Below, piece by piece: positions 1 to 12,177 of a stretch of DNA of 64,000 nucleotides; within the stretch, counting starts at the first letter, position 1; every line of letters begins with the position of its first letter. The position numbers and the translations under genes were made by a program. The DNA is taken from positions 558,001 through 622,000 of the forward strand of contig JAQGEQ010000071.1 in the NCBI GenBank assembly GCA_034620365.1, in the 5' to 3' direction. The notes under the pieces are model-generated. The model saw only the letters and a list, made by a program, of their open reading frames with translations, was not told the DNA's origin and ran no database searches. Source of the DNA: Pegea sp. RAD2-039. Its lineage: Eukaryota; Chordata; Thaliacea; Salpida; Salpidae.

Positions 1-3000
1 TAAACGACTTACTACTGACTGGGACTGAGGTATTTTTCTTGGCACTCCTGATCGCTGTGTTGCTGGTTTTAGATTGGAACCGATTCGATGATGTCTCGGG
101 GATGATACTGACGATTGTGGACGGCGTGTTGCGCTTCTTATTGGGCGGCGTTGTCACGTGGTCTTCATCGTCGAATGAGAAGGTAGAAAAGACGTTTCGA
201 GAATCCGTTTGATGATGACGAGGAGGAAGGGCGTAGGCGCGCGTCGATGTCGTCTTTTTATGTACTTTTTTGTTCGTATAATGTTGAGGTGGACTTGCTG
301 AAGGTGGAGAGTCTGGGGTTTCAACTACAATGTTTAGTGTAGGTTGGGAGAGATGAGAAGGAAGATCGTAGCTCCCTTTACTCCGAGGAACTCCCGTGTT
401 TACATAAACTTCGTAACAATCATCATGAAGCCATTTGTTCTTTTTTCGCGCGCGTCCGGAACGACTAAATGAAGTGATTTCGTTTGGTCCGTAATCATAT
501 TGACGTTCTTGAGCTGTTTGTAACAATCGTTCAGTTCGAGAATTCTGTTCTCGCTCACGCTCGATATCACTCCAACCCAACTCGCCTACTCTCATTTCCT
601 CTTCTTCTTCTTCTTCCTCCTCATCTTCCTCCGAGGAACTCCATTTGTTACTCATCATATCTAACACTCCATACTCCAACCACAAGGGGTCACTTTTTTG
701 GCCCATATATTCGTTGTTATACACTTCATGGTCCTCATTAGACGTGACATCATCACTAGGCCTTTCATCGTCATGGACAGGGACTGGGACAGGCTCAAGG
801 CTTCTTGGTTCCGACTTAAGACGAACTTTACAACTAATAGCCGAAGGATCTTCCAACTTTTTGCCGTTTGACTTCTTTCGCGTTCGTTTTCGCTTCCTCA
901 ACTTCGGTGCCGCATCCACCAACTCCTTGCCCTCATCTTTACCACTACCCGCATCCTTCTCATGATCTTTAGTGAGCTCATCTTCACCGGATTCAGAAGT
1001 AACCATATCAGGGAAGCAGATTTGATCTGAAGGATTCTTCGACTTCCTGCCCCTCTTCCTCGGCCGCTTCTTACTCACTTGATTTACATCTTCACTGTAG
1101 ACGTAGAAGATGTCATCATCTTCTTCTTCTAGTCTCCTCTCTTCCTGCTCTTTCATACTGATCAGATGGCTGATCTCCCAATTCTTCTTCGCACGTTCCA
1201 ACTCTTCCTACAAGGTACAGATTAGTGATGACGTCATACACGCGATGTGAGACAGCGACTTGTGCGATATGTAGTTGATCGTCGAAGCTGATGTCGGCGT
1301 AGCGCTCGATGTAGTCGACCGCGTAGCGTTCAATCGATGACAATTGACCATATAAGGCTTCGATCTTCTCGCTGGCCGTCACGGTCGAAGGATCTGGGTG
1401 AATTAATAAGTGAGCTAGGGGGGATGGAAGTGATCTGGGGCACTTACCATTTTGGAGCGGATTTTCACCAAACTCTTCTAGTTCTTCGAGCTGTTAAAAT
1501 CGACAGATGAAACACGCGGATATGACGTCATCGAAAATCTCACCTGGTCTTGTTTGATGCGATCAGCGGCTTCGCGATCCTCCCGATCCTCGTTTTGTTG
1601 GAGCGCGGTTTCAAAAGCGTCGCCATCGCTCACGGAGTTCTATTAGTGACAAAAGTGGCCACTAGATGGTGGTATCGAGCTTATTACTCACCTCTTCGGG
1701 AGTCGCTTTAGGCTTCTGATCTTCATCCAAAGTCTCAAGACCCGACGGCTCAGCAAAGATGTCCTTAATACCTTGCTGTAAACCAAACAAGGGTTATAAA
1801 ATCGGGGTGTGTGGGGCGTGAGGGACACCTTAGTGAAGAAAGCGGTGGTAAAGTTGCCGCCTTCAATTGCCAAATTATTTAACATTTTCTTCTGATTTGC
1901 TTTCTTCAAGATATTCTCTTCAATTGTTCGTTCGCTGATCAATCGATAGATATGTACATCTCGCGTTTGACCGATTCGATGACATCTGTGGGATAGAAAA
2001 GGACTAGAAACGTAGACCAGGGGTAGAGGCTAAAGGTGACTGACCGATCTTGAGCTTGAGCGTCCATCGTTGGATTCCAGTCGCTATCATAAAACACGAC
2101 AGTGTCCGCCCCTGTCAAGTTCACCCCGATCCCACCACTGCGAGTTGAAAGGATGAAACAGAAGATTCGTTTGTCATTATTGAAACGTTCCATTCGCCTC
2201 TACAGAAGAACGGCGCTGATTCAGCTCTTGCCGGAAATAGAAGCTGCAATTTGGGTCACTAACCATTCGTTCTTCGATGTTAGTCGACCCATCGAGACGC
2301 AAGTAGCGGTAACCATGGTAATTAAGAAAAACTTCGAGGATGTCCAGCACTTTAGTCATTTGTGTAAAGATAAGAACGCGATGTTTTTCCACTTCAAAGT
2401 TGCGCAGCAACACGTTAAGGATTTGTAGCTTTCCTGTTGAGATTGGAAGGCAGAATAGTGACAAGCTTCGGCGTGAATTAGCGCGCGTATTCACCGCAGT
2501 CGTATTCGATGAGCTGGGTTTCAGGGAAGAGCAACTTGTTGTTGTTGTATTTCCACTCAGGAAAATTCTTTGCGAAATAATTCCGAACTTTTTCCTTATC
2601 TAACTTCAAACTGTACTCCTTCCACGGCTTCGGATGTGACTCGTGGATTCGAATTGACGAAGACTCGACCCGCGGAACTAAGATGTCGATTCTGCGCGAT
2701 GATGACGTCACAAAGAGCTCGCGAGTTGGGTAGACATCTTACTTTTCTAACGTTCGGTTTTCAGTGATCTTTTTAAGGAGAAGATTAGTGGTGAGAGTAG
2801 TAATCTCGTCATAGTATCGGTTGTCATAAAGATTCTTTCTGCATAGCAACAAGCACGCGATTAGATAATGACGTGAGCGGTTAGCAACGAACTTTTTGCC
2901 ATGGACGATATTTTGTAGAAGATGGATAAGATTGGAACCGAATATTTGATTGGACATGTCACAACGGCGCTCGTTCTGACGAGCTAAACGCGCAAAGTTT

Positions 3001-6000
3001 TCCGACTTACGGGTCTGTTGGACTCTCGCCAGCCATTTCTAAGTGAAAAGAGGTTAAAGGGGCGTTCTGGGGCACTTATTTCTTACCGTGTAGGATTCTG
3101 AATCGAGTCTCTTCGGAGATTTTGTTCGATCTGAAAAAAAAGTGGTGAAAAGGAGGTCGGGACTGGGAAGCTTTACTCACCGAATAGTGTCCCTGTGACA
3201 GTTCGGGAGCCAGATGCAGATTTATAGATCTGTATTCGACCTGGAATCAATCAAGATGCTAATCAAGTGGTTAGGGACCAGTTGGTTACCTGGGAAATGA
3301 ATGATTTGACCGTTTGCAGTGACCCGCCTGGCTGCAGTGGTTGTGGGCTTATATTGCTGGACTCGAGTTTTAAGAGGCGAATCTGCAAATGCTGTTGATG
3401 AAGAGGAAGATGAAGCTGAGATTTGATACCGTTGTTGGTGGTCGTGGTTATGCTGATGAGTTTGGAGTTTAACGTTTTTGTTGCAGTTGGAATTGAATTG
3501 GAATCCTATAAAAAGATAAATTTGCGATTCTCAACAATTGGATTGAAGAGGATTGAGATGACCTTGTTGAAGATAGAGGATGACTTCTTCGTCGATAGCT
3601 TGTTTAGAATTCTTCGTTTCATTTCTGAAGAAACTTCAATTTTTCTGTTGAAAGATTTGATGAGAAAAGCACAAAAAGATGTGAGATAATCACTTGGTGG
3701 CGCTAGAAGATGGATGAGGACTAGATGAGAGATCTTCCATGAGTTTTTTAGAAGGTTGTAGAGTTTGTAGCAAGCGTACATCATGTGTTGAGAAATTGTC
3801 GAAGTTTTGTAACTGCAGATTGTAATCTTCCACGTGAAACTCCTACAGAGATCAAAGATTCAAAAAAAGATTCAAAAGATCTTGTTGAGATGATCAGACA
3901 TGGAAAGGCTCTTTGATGGTCATTGAAGTGTACATAGATGAAGTCCGATAAACAAGTGGCTCGGTAATGAATGATGTGACAATTGGGCGTGGCTCGAAGA
4001 GGTTGGGGTGGTTGCAGACCTTGCGAAGTTGCATCAGGACGTTGATGACACTCATAAAGTCCCCTTTAGCTAAAGTATCCTTAGTACTAGACGAGAAATG
4101 GGTCAATGTATATCAGACATGGTTGATGGGTTGACTTACGCTGCCCTGGACATGAAGTCCTCGTACAAATAACGTTGACGTTTGGACAAGTGACACCGAA
4201 TGACATGTTCGTATTTATTGGGCATCTGTTTTTCTACTTCTTTCTTGACTCGGCGTAAGAGGAAAGGACGAAGTACCTGGAAGAGGAAGAGGCTGGTGGT
4301 CAAAAAAAGGGGTCTAAGGGGAGCGGGTTACTTTATGAAGTCGTTTAATGATGCTGGCGTTGTGGGCTGCATCTCCATCTAACATACAATTGACTGGATT
4401 GGCAAACCATTCCTGAAACAATTCAACATCGTCACAACTTCGAAAAGGGCGTTGTCCTAACAACAGCCACCTTGAAGTCATCACGTGATTGAAAGAGATG
4501 AGGCATGAGGAAATGCATGAGTGACCACAACTCCATTAAACTATTCTGAAGTGGAGTTCCAGTGAGTAGGAGACGTCGTTGGGTGTTGAAATTGATTAGA
4601 ACTTGCCAACGTTGTGATTTGAAGTTTTTGATGTTGTGAGCCTGCATATGAGTAAGTGATGAAATGAGGTAAGGAAGTGATGATGTTGTACCTCGTCCAG
4701 GATCATATAGCGCCATTTTCGTCTTCGAAATGCTTTTAAATCTTGCACAACTAATTTGTAAGACGTGATACAAACATGAAAAGCATTACTCTTCCTCCAA
4801 CCAGCTCTTTTCATCTACATCAATCGAAATAAAAGAAGATCTCAACCAACATCATCTCATATTTACTTTTCTTTCCTTCTGCGTCCCGTAATAAGTGAGG
4901 ATCTTGAAACCCGGACACCATTTCTTGAACTCCATTTCCCAATTTAACATCACACTGGTTGGTACCACAATCAGATGTGGTCCCCAAACACCTAAAAGTG
5001 ACCAGTCAGTGGCTCGATCATCAAATGATGGTTACAAGTGACCTTTTTCACAAGCCAAGTGAGCCAGTAAAGCAATAGTCTGGATGGTCTTTCCAAGTCC
5101 CATCTCATCAGCAAGAATTCCATTTAATCGCTCGTTGTAGAGAGTGACCAGCCAGTTGAGACCCACATGTTGGTATTCACGTAGCTCGCCTCGAAGCAAC
5201 TTTGGAATCGGCGTCTTAACCTACAAACCATCATCTGGTTACTTTGTATTTACAACTAGTACAAGTACTTGAGTTGTAGCAAGCGTGTGGCCTGTTGGTT
5301 GAATGTCACGAGCTTGTTGAAACACTGAGTTCATCTCTTCTTCCTGGCAAGCTCCTTCATCTTTTGTTTTGTCAACTTCCTATGATCATCACAAAAGATC
5401 AAAAGATCAGTCATGTGATTCACATCGACTAACTGGTTGGTCAGCTTCTTTCTTAGCTTCATCATCGACAAGTATTGCGAGACCAGCTTCATCTTCACCC
5501 TCATCTTCTGATGCTCCATCTTCTGCAGGTTTTGAATCTTCTGTGCAACAAAATTCAATTCAATGTTACAAATTTTGAAGATGTATCAAGACAAACAAAC
5601 CAGTTTTGATCGGTTCTTCTTTTGTAGTTGGCGGGGAATCAGGAACCGAGTAGCCGTACAACTTCAACAATTCTTCGATTGGCATATCATTTTCTTCCTG
5701 TAATCAAATTTCAACTGAAACTCGCTCACAACTTGAAACTAAAACCGACGTTCAAAGTTTTCAACTCTTCTTCATGATCTACAACTTCCTCTTTCTCTTG
5801 TTCCAACAAAGTCTCCTCATCATCCTCACTTTGCTCATGATCTACTTTAAACTCATCATCAACCTGCTCTGGGACAACTTCCTCCTGAATAATCAAACAG
5901 TTAGTTGCTAGCATCCGATGAAACTGATCTCAATTTACCTTCTTGGCAATCTTAGCTTTTCTCTCATCATCATCAGTAGCGCCAGCACGCTTTCGTGTTG

Positions 6001-8540
6001 ATCTTCGTACTGATGAAGTCGATCTTTCTTTCTCTGTTATCTGTAAGTCATCACAAAATTTAACCACAAAACTCATGAACCATCATGAATGGTGCCTACC
6101 TTCAATTCAGTTTCAACTGATTTCATATCATCATCATCAGCTGGTTCTTTATTAGTATCAGCTGGTTCTTTATCAGTATCATCTGGTTCTTTATCATCGT
6201 CAACTGGTTCTTTATCAATATCAGCTGGCTGTTTATCAACATCAGCTGGTTCTTTATCAATGTCAGCTGGTATTTCATTAGTATCAGCTGGTTCTTTGTC
6301 ATCATTTGCTGGTTCTTTATCAATTTCATCTGGTTCTTTATCAATTTCAGTTGGTTTTTTATCAATTTCAGTTGGTTTTTTATTATTCTCAGCTGGTTCT
6401 TTGTCATCATCAGCTGGTTCTTTATCGATGTCAGCTGGTTCTTCACCAATATCGGCTGGTTCTTTATCAACATTTGTTGATTGTGTCATGGTTTCAGCTG
6501 GTTGTTTGACTTCTACAGACGAAAGAGCTTTGGAAACTTCTTGAATAGATCCATCTTCTATGATCAGATATATTGTAAGAAATCGAATGAGAAAACTTCA
6601 TTCACAAAACCCACCTTGCTCAACTTTGCTCGTCTCTACGTTTGACGCTTCTTCTATTTCATTTGTAACTAAAAATTGCAATTTTTCAGCAAAATAATAA
6701 AAATTGAAATTTTAAAATCGAAGCTATCAATATTAAACAAATTACGATGGAGTTGTACGAGTTGTATCTACCCACCATCATTTTCACCAGTTTTCGAGTC
6801 TGTTGCATTAGAAGAACCTTGAAGTTGTTTTGTGAGATAATCAGAATACTTTTCTGTTTGACCGACAATAAAATTTAATTGGCAGTCTAGGATTTCCTGT
6901 CGCTTTTCCTCTACAAGACTTTTGTGCTTATACTGCACCACCTGATTTTAAATCAATTCATTATTTGTTTACATTTCAAAATCTACACATGTTTCGTGTG
7001 TGAAAGCTATTGATAGTTTCTCATCAACTTCAAAAGTTGATTTCAAATATCAGACAAATCGCAATGAGCCCACTAACCCTGTTGATTCCATCCCAAAAGT
7101 CTAGAACCATCCGGGCAATTTTAGAAGCAGTCTTCCTTTTATTTAGATAAACAGCTCTCTCCTGCTTCTTTTTCTTTTCTTCTTGTGCTCTGTGGTAATT
7201 ACGAACAGCACGAGAAATCTAGAAACATTTGTAAAGATCATGTTGAAGAAATTTGTCAATTTCATCACTCACCTTGGCAGCAGCTCTGATCTTCCATTTT
7301 CGTTCTTGGACAAAATCAGTCGCTAACCACTCCATTTCGTTCAGTAAATAATCCCAGTGAGTTTTACATACAGGAGGCTCAACCAACTGAATCAAGAATG
7401 TGAGTTTAGTGATGTAAAAGGAGTTGAAGATGAAGATGTACCCTAGGAAGACGATCATGTGTCCATAAACCCTGCTTCCTCAACATCTGAATTGATTTTT
7501 CAACATATGCGCTTCTTTGATGATCGTTCAGTTTGTTGGATGTAAGCACACTTTCAATGGCTGACATGGGTGGTTTTTCATTTCTAAATCACAATATAAA
7601 AGCAACAATTACATTTGAGGAGGAGTTAGCAGTTTTGAAGTAAGATCATTTGAACTGCAGATTACAATTATGTTTGCTTTGAATGAATTATTTGCCCAAA
7701 AATTGTGATACAAATTTTTCTAGGTCATATTAATCTTATTTATGCCACTGATATAGAAATGAAAGCTAATAAAATAAATATTTGTCAAAATTACTTTTCA
7801 TTCTTGCTTTCATGTGATACCAAAGCTTTACTTGAGGAAGTGAGTTCATTTCTAAACAACAATTATCATCTTAGAAAGATGTTCAAATGCAAAATTATTT
7901 TTACTAATCGATTTTCTTTAGACGAAAGAACAAAAATCATAATAAATAAAACAAGATGCATGTCTAATATAACAAAGGTCTAATCAAAAATTTAATAAAC
8001 TATAAAAGAATATATTTAATTTATGAATCAAATATCATTGTAAGAAATCATCTACTGAATAATAAACTTACTTTTTAGCTTGATCTTGGGTTACTTGACC
8101 ATTTGTTTTGGGAATTACATTATTTTCATGAATATTTTTCGGAGTTTCATCCTAAAATAATCAGCATTAAAGCAAATTATACAACATATACTAATAACAA
8201 TGATTATTATTTTAAGGATATATAAATCATAATTTATCATATAAAACTTATTAATTGATTAATAATCAGTATTGACCTGTTTTTTATTTTGATCTGCCTG
8301 TATAAACTCAGGTAAAGCAATAACGTTATCATCCTCTATTTTATTTTGTTCTAAAAACTTTGATGCTGCATGAGATGGTTTGGAATGAAAGCTATTTAAA
8401 TTAAAAGGGTCACCACCATTTTGGAGGAAAAAAAGATCATATGCAGTATCCTTATAACGAGAAGAGACATCTGATAAACTAGTTTCTAATATTTTTGCAC
8501 AAGTAGCAATTTCGAGGCTTCTATTTTCATTATTCATCAT
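1..8540 (-). CDS. SRCAP: SRCAP/EP400/Domino-family SWI2/SNF2 chromatin remodeller, C terminus off the window
   Basis: Nuclear ATPase of the INO80/SWR1 family, whose members exchange H2A.Z into nucleosomes. Exons read 5' to 3' on minus: 8540-8277 (Met start), 8151-8072, 7583-7442, 7386-7273 (HSA domain, [17 protein letters not shown]), 7218-7078, 6941-6776 ([13 protein letters not shown]), 6668-6615, 6557-6100 (acidic repeats), 6040-5939, 5884-5750, 5697-5601, 5540-5434, 5379-5269, 5220-5043 (Walker A, DEMGLGKT), 4991-4867, 4814-4692, 4641-4471 (DEAH split by an intron; [10 protein letters not shown]), 4412-4332, 4276-4140, 4086-3900 ([12 protein letters not shown]), 3842-3694, then linker exons to 2743, 2691-2495, 2433-2264 ([14 protein letters not shown]), 2199-2045 ([15 protein letters not shown]), 1985-1829 ([19 protein letters not shown]), 1775-1692, 1639-1544, 1490-1448, 1393-1260, 1207-1. 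The intact motifs resemble SRCAP, not the degenerate EP400 ATPase. The reading frame in 3039-3694 is uncertain. Family call very sure; SRCAP versus Domino naming less so. Confidence 0.93.
6119..6477 (-). repeat. In-frame 21-bp minisatellite encoding an acidic heptad (DKEPADx) in SRCAP
   Basis: About 16 tandem 21-bp units lie wholly inside one coding exon between the HSA domain and the ATPase. Each encodes a variant of [14 protein letters not shown] or NKKPTEI. All copies stay in frame and keep the acidic K-x-P pattern despite base changes, so the repeat is translated and probably forms a flexible acidic linker. Long open frames on the other strand and in another frame are by-products of the 21-bp periodicity. 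Confidence 0.9.
7082..7386 (-). other. SRCAP: HSA domain exons of the SRCAP-like gene
   Basis: Two exons (7386-7273 and 7218-7078) carry the helicase-SANT-associated domain, which in SWR1/INO80 enzymes binds actin and actin-related proteins. The visible hallmark is [18 protein letters not shown] followed by a basic [13 protein letters not shown] helix and a long KKKKQE-type helix. The exon just upstream ends in [12 protein letters not shown], matching the usual lead-in to this domain in SRCAP and EP400. Confidence 0.92.
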
Positions 8541-11500
8541 ATAGTTTTTTTCATATGACTATTGTACATATTATGAGTATATTTGGCTGCAAAAAATATT
8601 AAATATATTTGATTATCAGAAATTGAACTAATATATACTTAATTATTTATACATTTTCAATTTGTGAAAAATAATCAATAATAGTTCAGTAAACTTTCAT
8701 CTTAATCAAAAAATCATTTTAAATTAAAAGTATTAAAAAATTTTTTTTATAAATAATTAAAAACTATTATATTAAACAACCACATTGGTAATAAACTACA
8801 ATAATATAAAAGAATCTATTTTATTTTCAATTAGGAAAGAACTATGCATTCAAATTATTGTAGATTATGTTAGCTTTAAAGGACTTAATTATTATTATTT
8901 TTAACAAATATTACAAGAAAATATATAAACAATTTTAATCTCAAAAAATTTTCATAAAATGGTAATAAATTAGATAATTTAGCTACTAATACATGACTAC
9001 TAAAAAACACTCAAATGTTTAAAAAATTATTAATACAATTTGAAAACAAGCTAATATATATAATTAACCACATATTAATCGTTTAATAAATACATAAAAA
9101 AATATTTTTAAAACATGATTTTTTTTCTAAAAATATTGAAAAAATTGTTTATAAAATAGAGAAAAAAAACTAATGATATGTTGTAAAAAAATAAATTTTA
9201 ATCAGTTATTTAAATTAAATAAGCAACAATTGAGAAATAATTTACTTTAAATCAAAAATTACAACATTTCTATTAATGAATATCGATTGTATTTTTTGTT
9301 AAGATTGCATTTTTTATAAAAATTTTCACTTGAATAAATTTGAATTGAAACCATAAGCCATTGTAATAAATAAATTAGCGACAAAAAACCATAAAAATAT
9401 TTATATACATTTCACTGCTGAAACACGATTTCTAGCCAGTTTTCAGTTGGAATTTTTTTTAAGGATAGATTAATTTTTTTTTATTTGGAAAAATTGAATT
9501 ATACTCAAAACATATCATAATTATATAAAAACATAAATAATTTTTATTAAAGCCTGACAAAAACTAATATACTATAATAAACATATCTAGGCCTTAACAC
9601 GTACAGGGACTAGCGAATATGAAATTTTTTTAGTTTGTATATTACTACTTATAATGATAGAAATTGATATCCTAAAAGAAAGACTATTATTAATTTGTAA
9701 ATAAAAACATCAAAATTAAAATATATACTAGTATTCACTAAGCTTTCACTCGCTTATTATATGTAGAATTTCGGCGCGGAATTAAGTATGTAGACCTTAG
9801 TCGAATAAAAAATACATTAACCCAACATTATTGCGGAAGAACGATTATTACCCTGTGGAATGTTTTCGATTGTAGTAATAAATTGATAACTGATGATTAT
9901 GGTAATAAAATCACAATTTAATTTGAGAGATGAAGCCATAATACTAAAAATAATAGTATAGGCCTGGTTTATATCGTATGCTAACTATGGCGGTACTGAG
10001 ATTAGCAGTGTTTCTATCTAAAAAAATTTCATAAAAGCTAGCTCAGCCGTATTCTACAAAAATTATAAAATTTAATTAAAAGAGAATAATAAGGCTTTTT
10101 AAAACTAAAATAATGTTTTTTATGATTTTACTTTTCTTATCATAATAAAACGGTAATGAAATGAGCTTTGTTTGTTTAACCTTAAATTTTATGATAAAAC
10201 TTTATCTATATTTTTTCCTAGTATTCACTACATCAGTTATTTATTTAAAACATCACTTTTTGACTTTCATTTAACACCCCAATAATGCTTTTCAGAAATG
10301 CATGTTTAATTTTGTAAGGCTTAACCACAAAAAATAAAATCTATTTCACTGAGAATGGCTTCTTTAATTAAAATGTTTATGATATTAAACAAACTATTTT
10401 CTTTATAAAATATTGATAACTTATCAATTTTGTTTTTTAAGTCATTTTCTAAGAAATTTTAAGATGCAGTGACTATACTATTTATTTACTTACAGAATAA
10501 CGCATTGAAAAAGAGAATCAAGTACCACAATTTAAAATAGGTACTGTAAAAAAATCAAAACGTAGCTAAAGCATAATTATTACACTTAAGTTATGAATAC
10601 AAAAAATATAATGAAAATAACAGCATAGTATATCACTTGTCAACAAAATTATTAAAATCATACTTTTTTACTTTAACTTCAAAAGAACTGATAAAATCTG
10701 CTGAAGTGATAGATTCGGTGAGAAAATTCAAAAAAGTAGTTACCCTATTGAAAAAGCTTTTTTTCACTGTGTGTAAATAAAGTTTTCAATTTGATTAATT
10801 TTAGACAAACCTCTGAGAATATAGGAAAGATTGCAGTTTTAAAGTTTGGGTGAGAAAAGTCATTTATAATTTTGAATAGTAATACGAACTTAGAGGCAAG
10901 GCAAGTACAAGTAGTAGTACAAGTACATATTGCATGGTAGTTAGTCTATATATAGGCTAAAGATTGAAACTTTTGGAAGTAATTGGTTTTAAGTATGAAT
11001 CGTGAAATAATTAATATACTAAGACGTCAAAGTAAACGAAACTTATGTATGAAAGGTTTATATGTGAAAAATAAGCTGTAGCAGACTTTATTTTGCTAAA
11101 CAACAATGTAAGCTCAATAGTAAGATATAGAAACAATGTTAATTAGAGTTAATCAGAGTTAATAAGATTAACTATAAAATAAATTAGAAATTTGTAAATT
11201 TAATTTTGTAAATAATTTGAAAATAAATATACTTTCAGAAATACTAAAATTGTATGTTGCCTTACGTTTGTTAGGTTGCAAGAAGCGAAAAAAAGTTACT
11301 AAATTAAACGGAAAATACGGCGACGAAGCAACAGTGCCCAAAAATATTTAAAAGCAAGAAGTACAGCTATGAAATAAGGAAACAAAGTATGCTTTGACTT
11401 TAGTCAAATTAGAAAGAAACTGCCTTTGACTTAACTAATTATTTGATTCAGATCTAATAAAACTAATTGAGTTTTGAAATGTCTGGGATACAAAGGCATA

Positions 11501-12084
11501 AATTTCAAGAAAAATAAAGTAGGATGACAATAAAACATAATTGGCATAGAAAATGAATAAAAATAATAAAAAAATTAGGCAGAAAATTACTATGATGATA
11601 TTCAGTATTTTATTCTTATTATCCAATTACAATTTTTTCAAGTTAGAATATTTTAAGCAAACTGAACTTTTAAACATTAGACTTTTGATTAAATGAAGTA
11701 AGTGATTTATTACTGACTCAAAGATTTGGAATATTTCAAAGACATTTTAAAATCTATATTAAACTATTATACTTTTATAATAATAGGTAGTATAATTTAA
11801 GTTAGTTTATGGTTAATTATTTATTTTATTCCGTCTTACTTTAATTTATTTCATAATCAATACTATATTGGCACAACAGGAAGTAATATTGAAGTGTTAG
11901 TGATAATGGAAACAGCTAAATTCATATTAAGCATTTTTTAAACCCAGAATAATTCTTAATTCGTTTCTGTGAATATTTAGTTTTTATAGTTTAACTAACT
12001 TTAAAATAAATTTAGGTTTAAGTGTCATAATAATTTAATTGGTTTTAATATAATTCAATAATAAATTGGTTAAAAATATACACT
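8541..12084. other. AT-rich intergenic stretch, no gene recognised
   Basis: Very AT-rich sequence upstream of the SRCAP-like start, with only short random open frames. No coding exon, transfer RNA or repeat family was recognised. A distal untranslated exon or promoter for the SRCAP-like gene could be here, but nothing in the sequence identifies one. Confidence 0.5.
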
Positions 12085-12177
12085 TAAAAGTTTTGAAATA
12101 TTCCAGCTGTTCTAAATTTCAATCCTGTAAATTCCAACATACTTTTTTAGAGCAGTTGGAATATTTCAAAACATTTG
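12085..12177 (+). ncRNA. Candidate precursor microRNA hairpin
   Basis: Positions 12091-12116 pair with 12146-12171 over 26 uninterrupted base pairs, two of them G-U wobbles (12106/12156 and 12110/12152). G12090-C172 extends the stem, and after one mismatch four more pairs follow (12088-12085 with 12174-12177), leaving a loop of 29 nt (12117-12145). Length, stem and loop are those of an animal pre-miRNA. The wobble pairs show that the arms are not a fresh DNA palindrome on this strand, though a decayed miniature inverted repeat remains possible. The strand is assigned only by reading direction. Confidence 0.5.

Noticed and set aside
3423..3689. 88-codon plus-strand open frame
   Set aside because: It overlaps minus-strand SRCAP linker exons that have proper splice sites, so it is a shadow.
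6089..6544. Long open frames antisense and in another frame to the SRCAP acidic repeats
   Set aside because: They arise from the 21-bp periodicity of the coding minisatellite, which keeps other frames free of stops; the HSA-to-ATPase frame is the conserved one.
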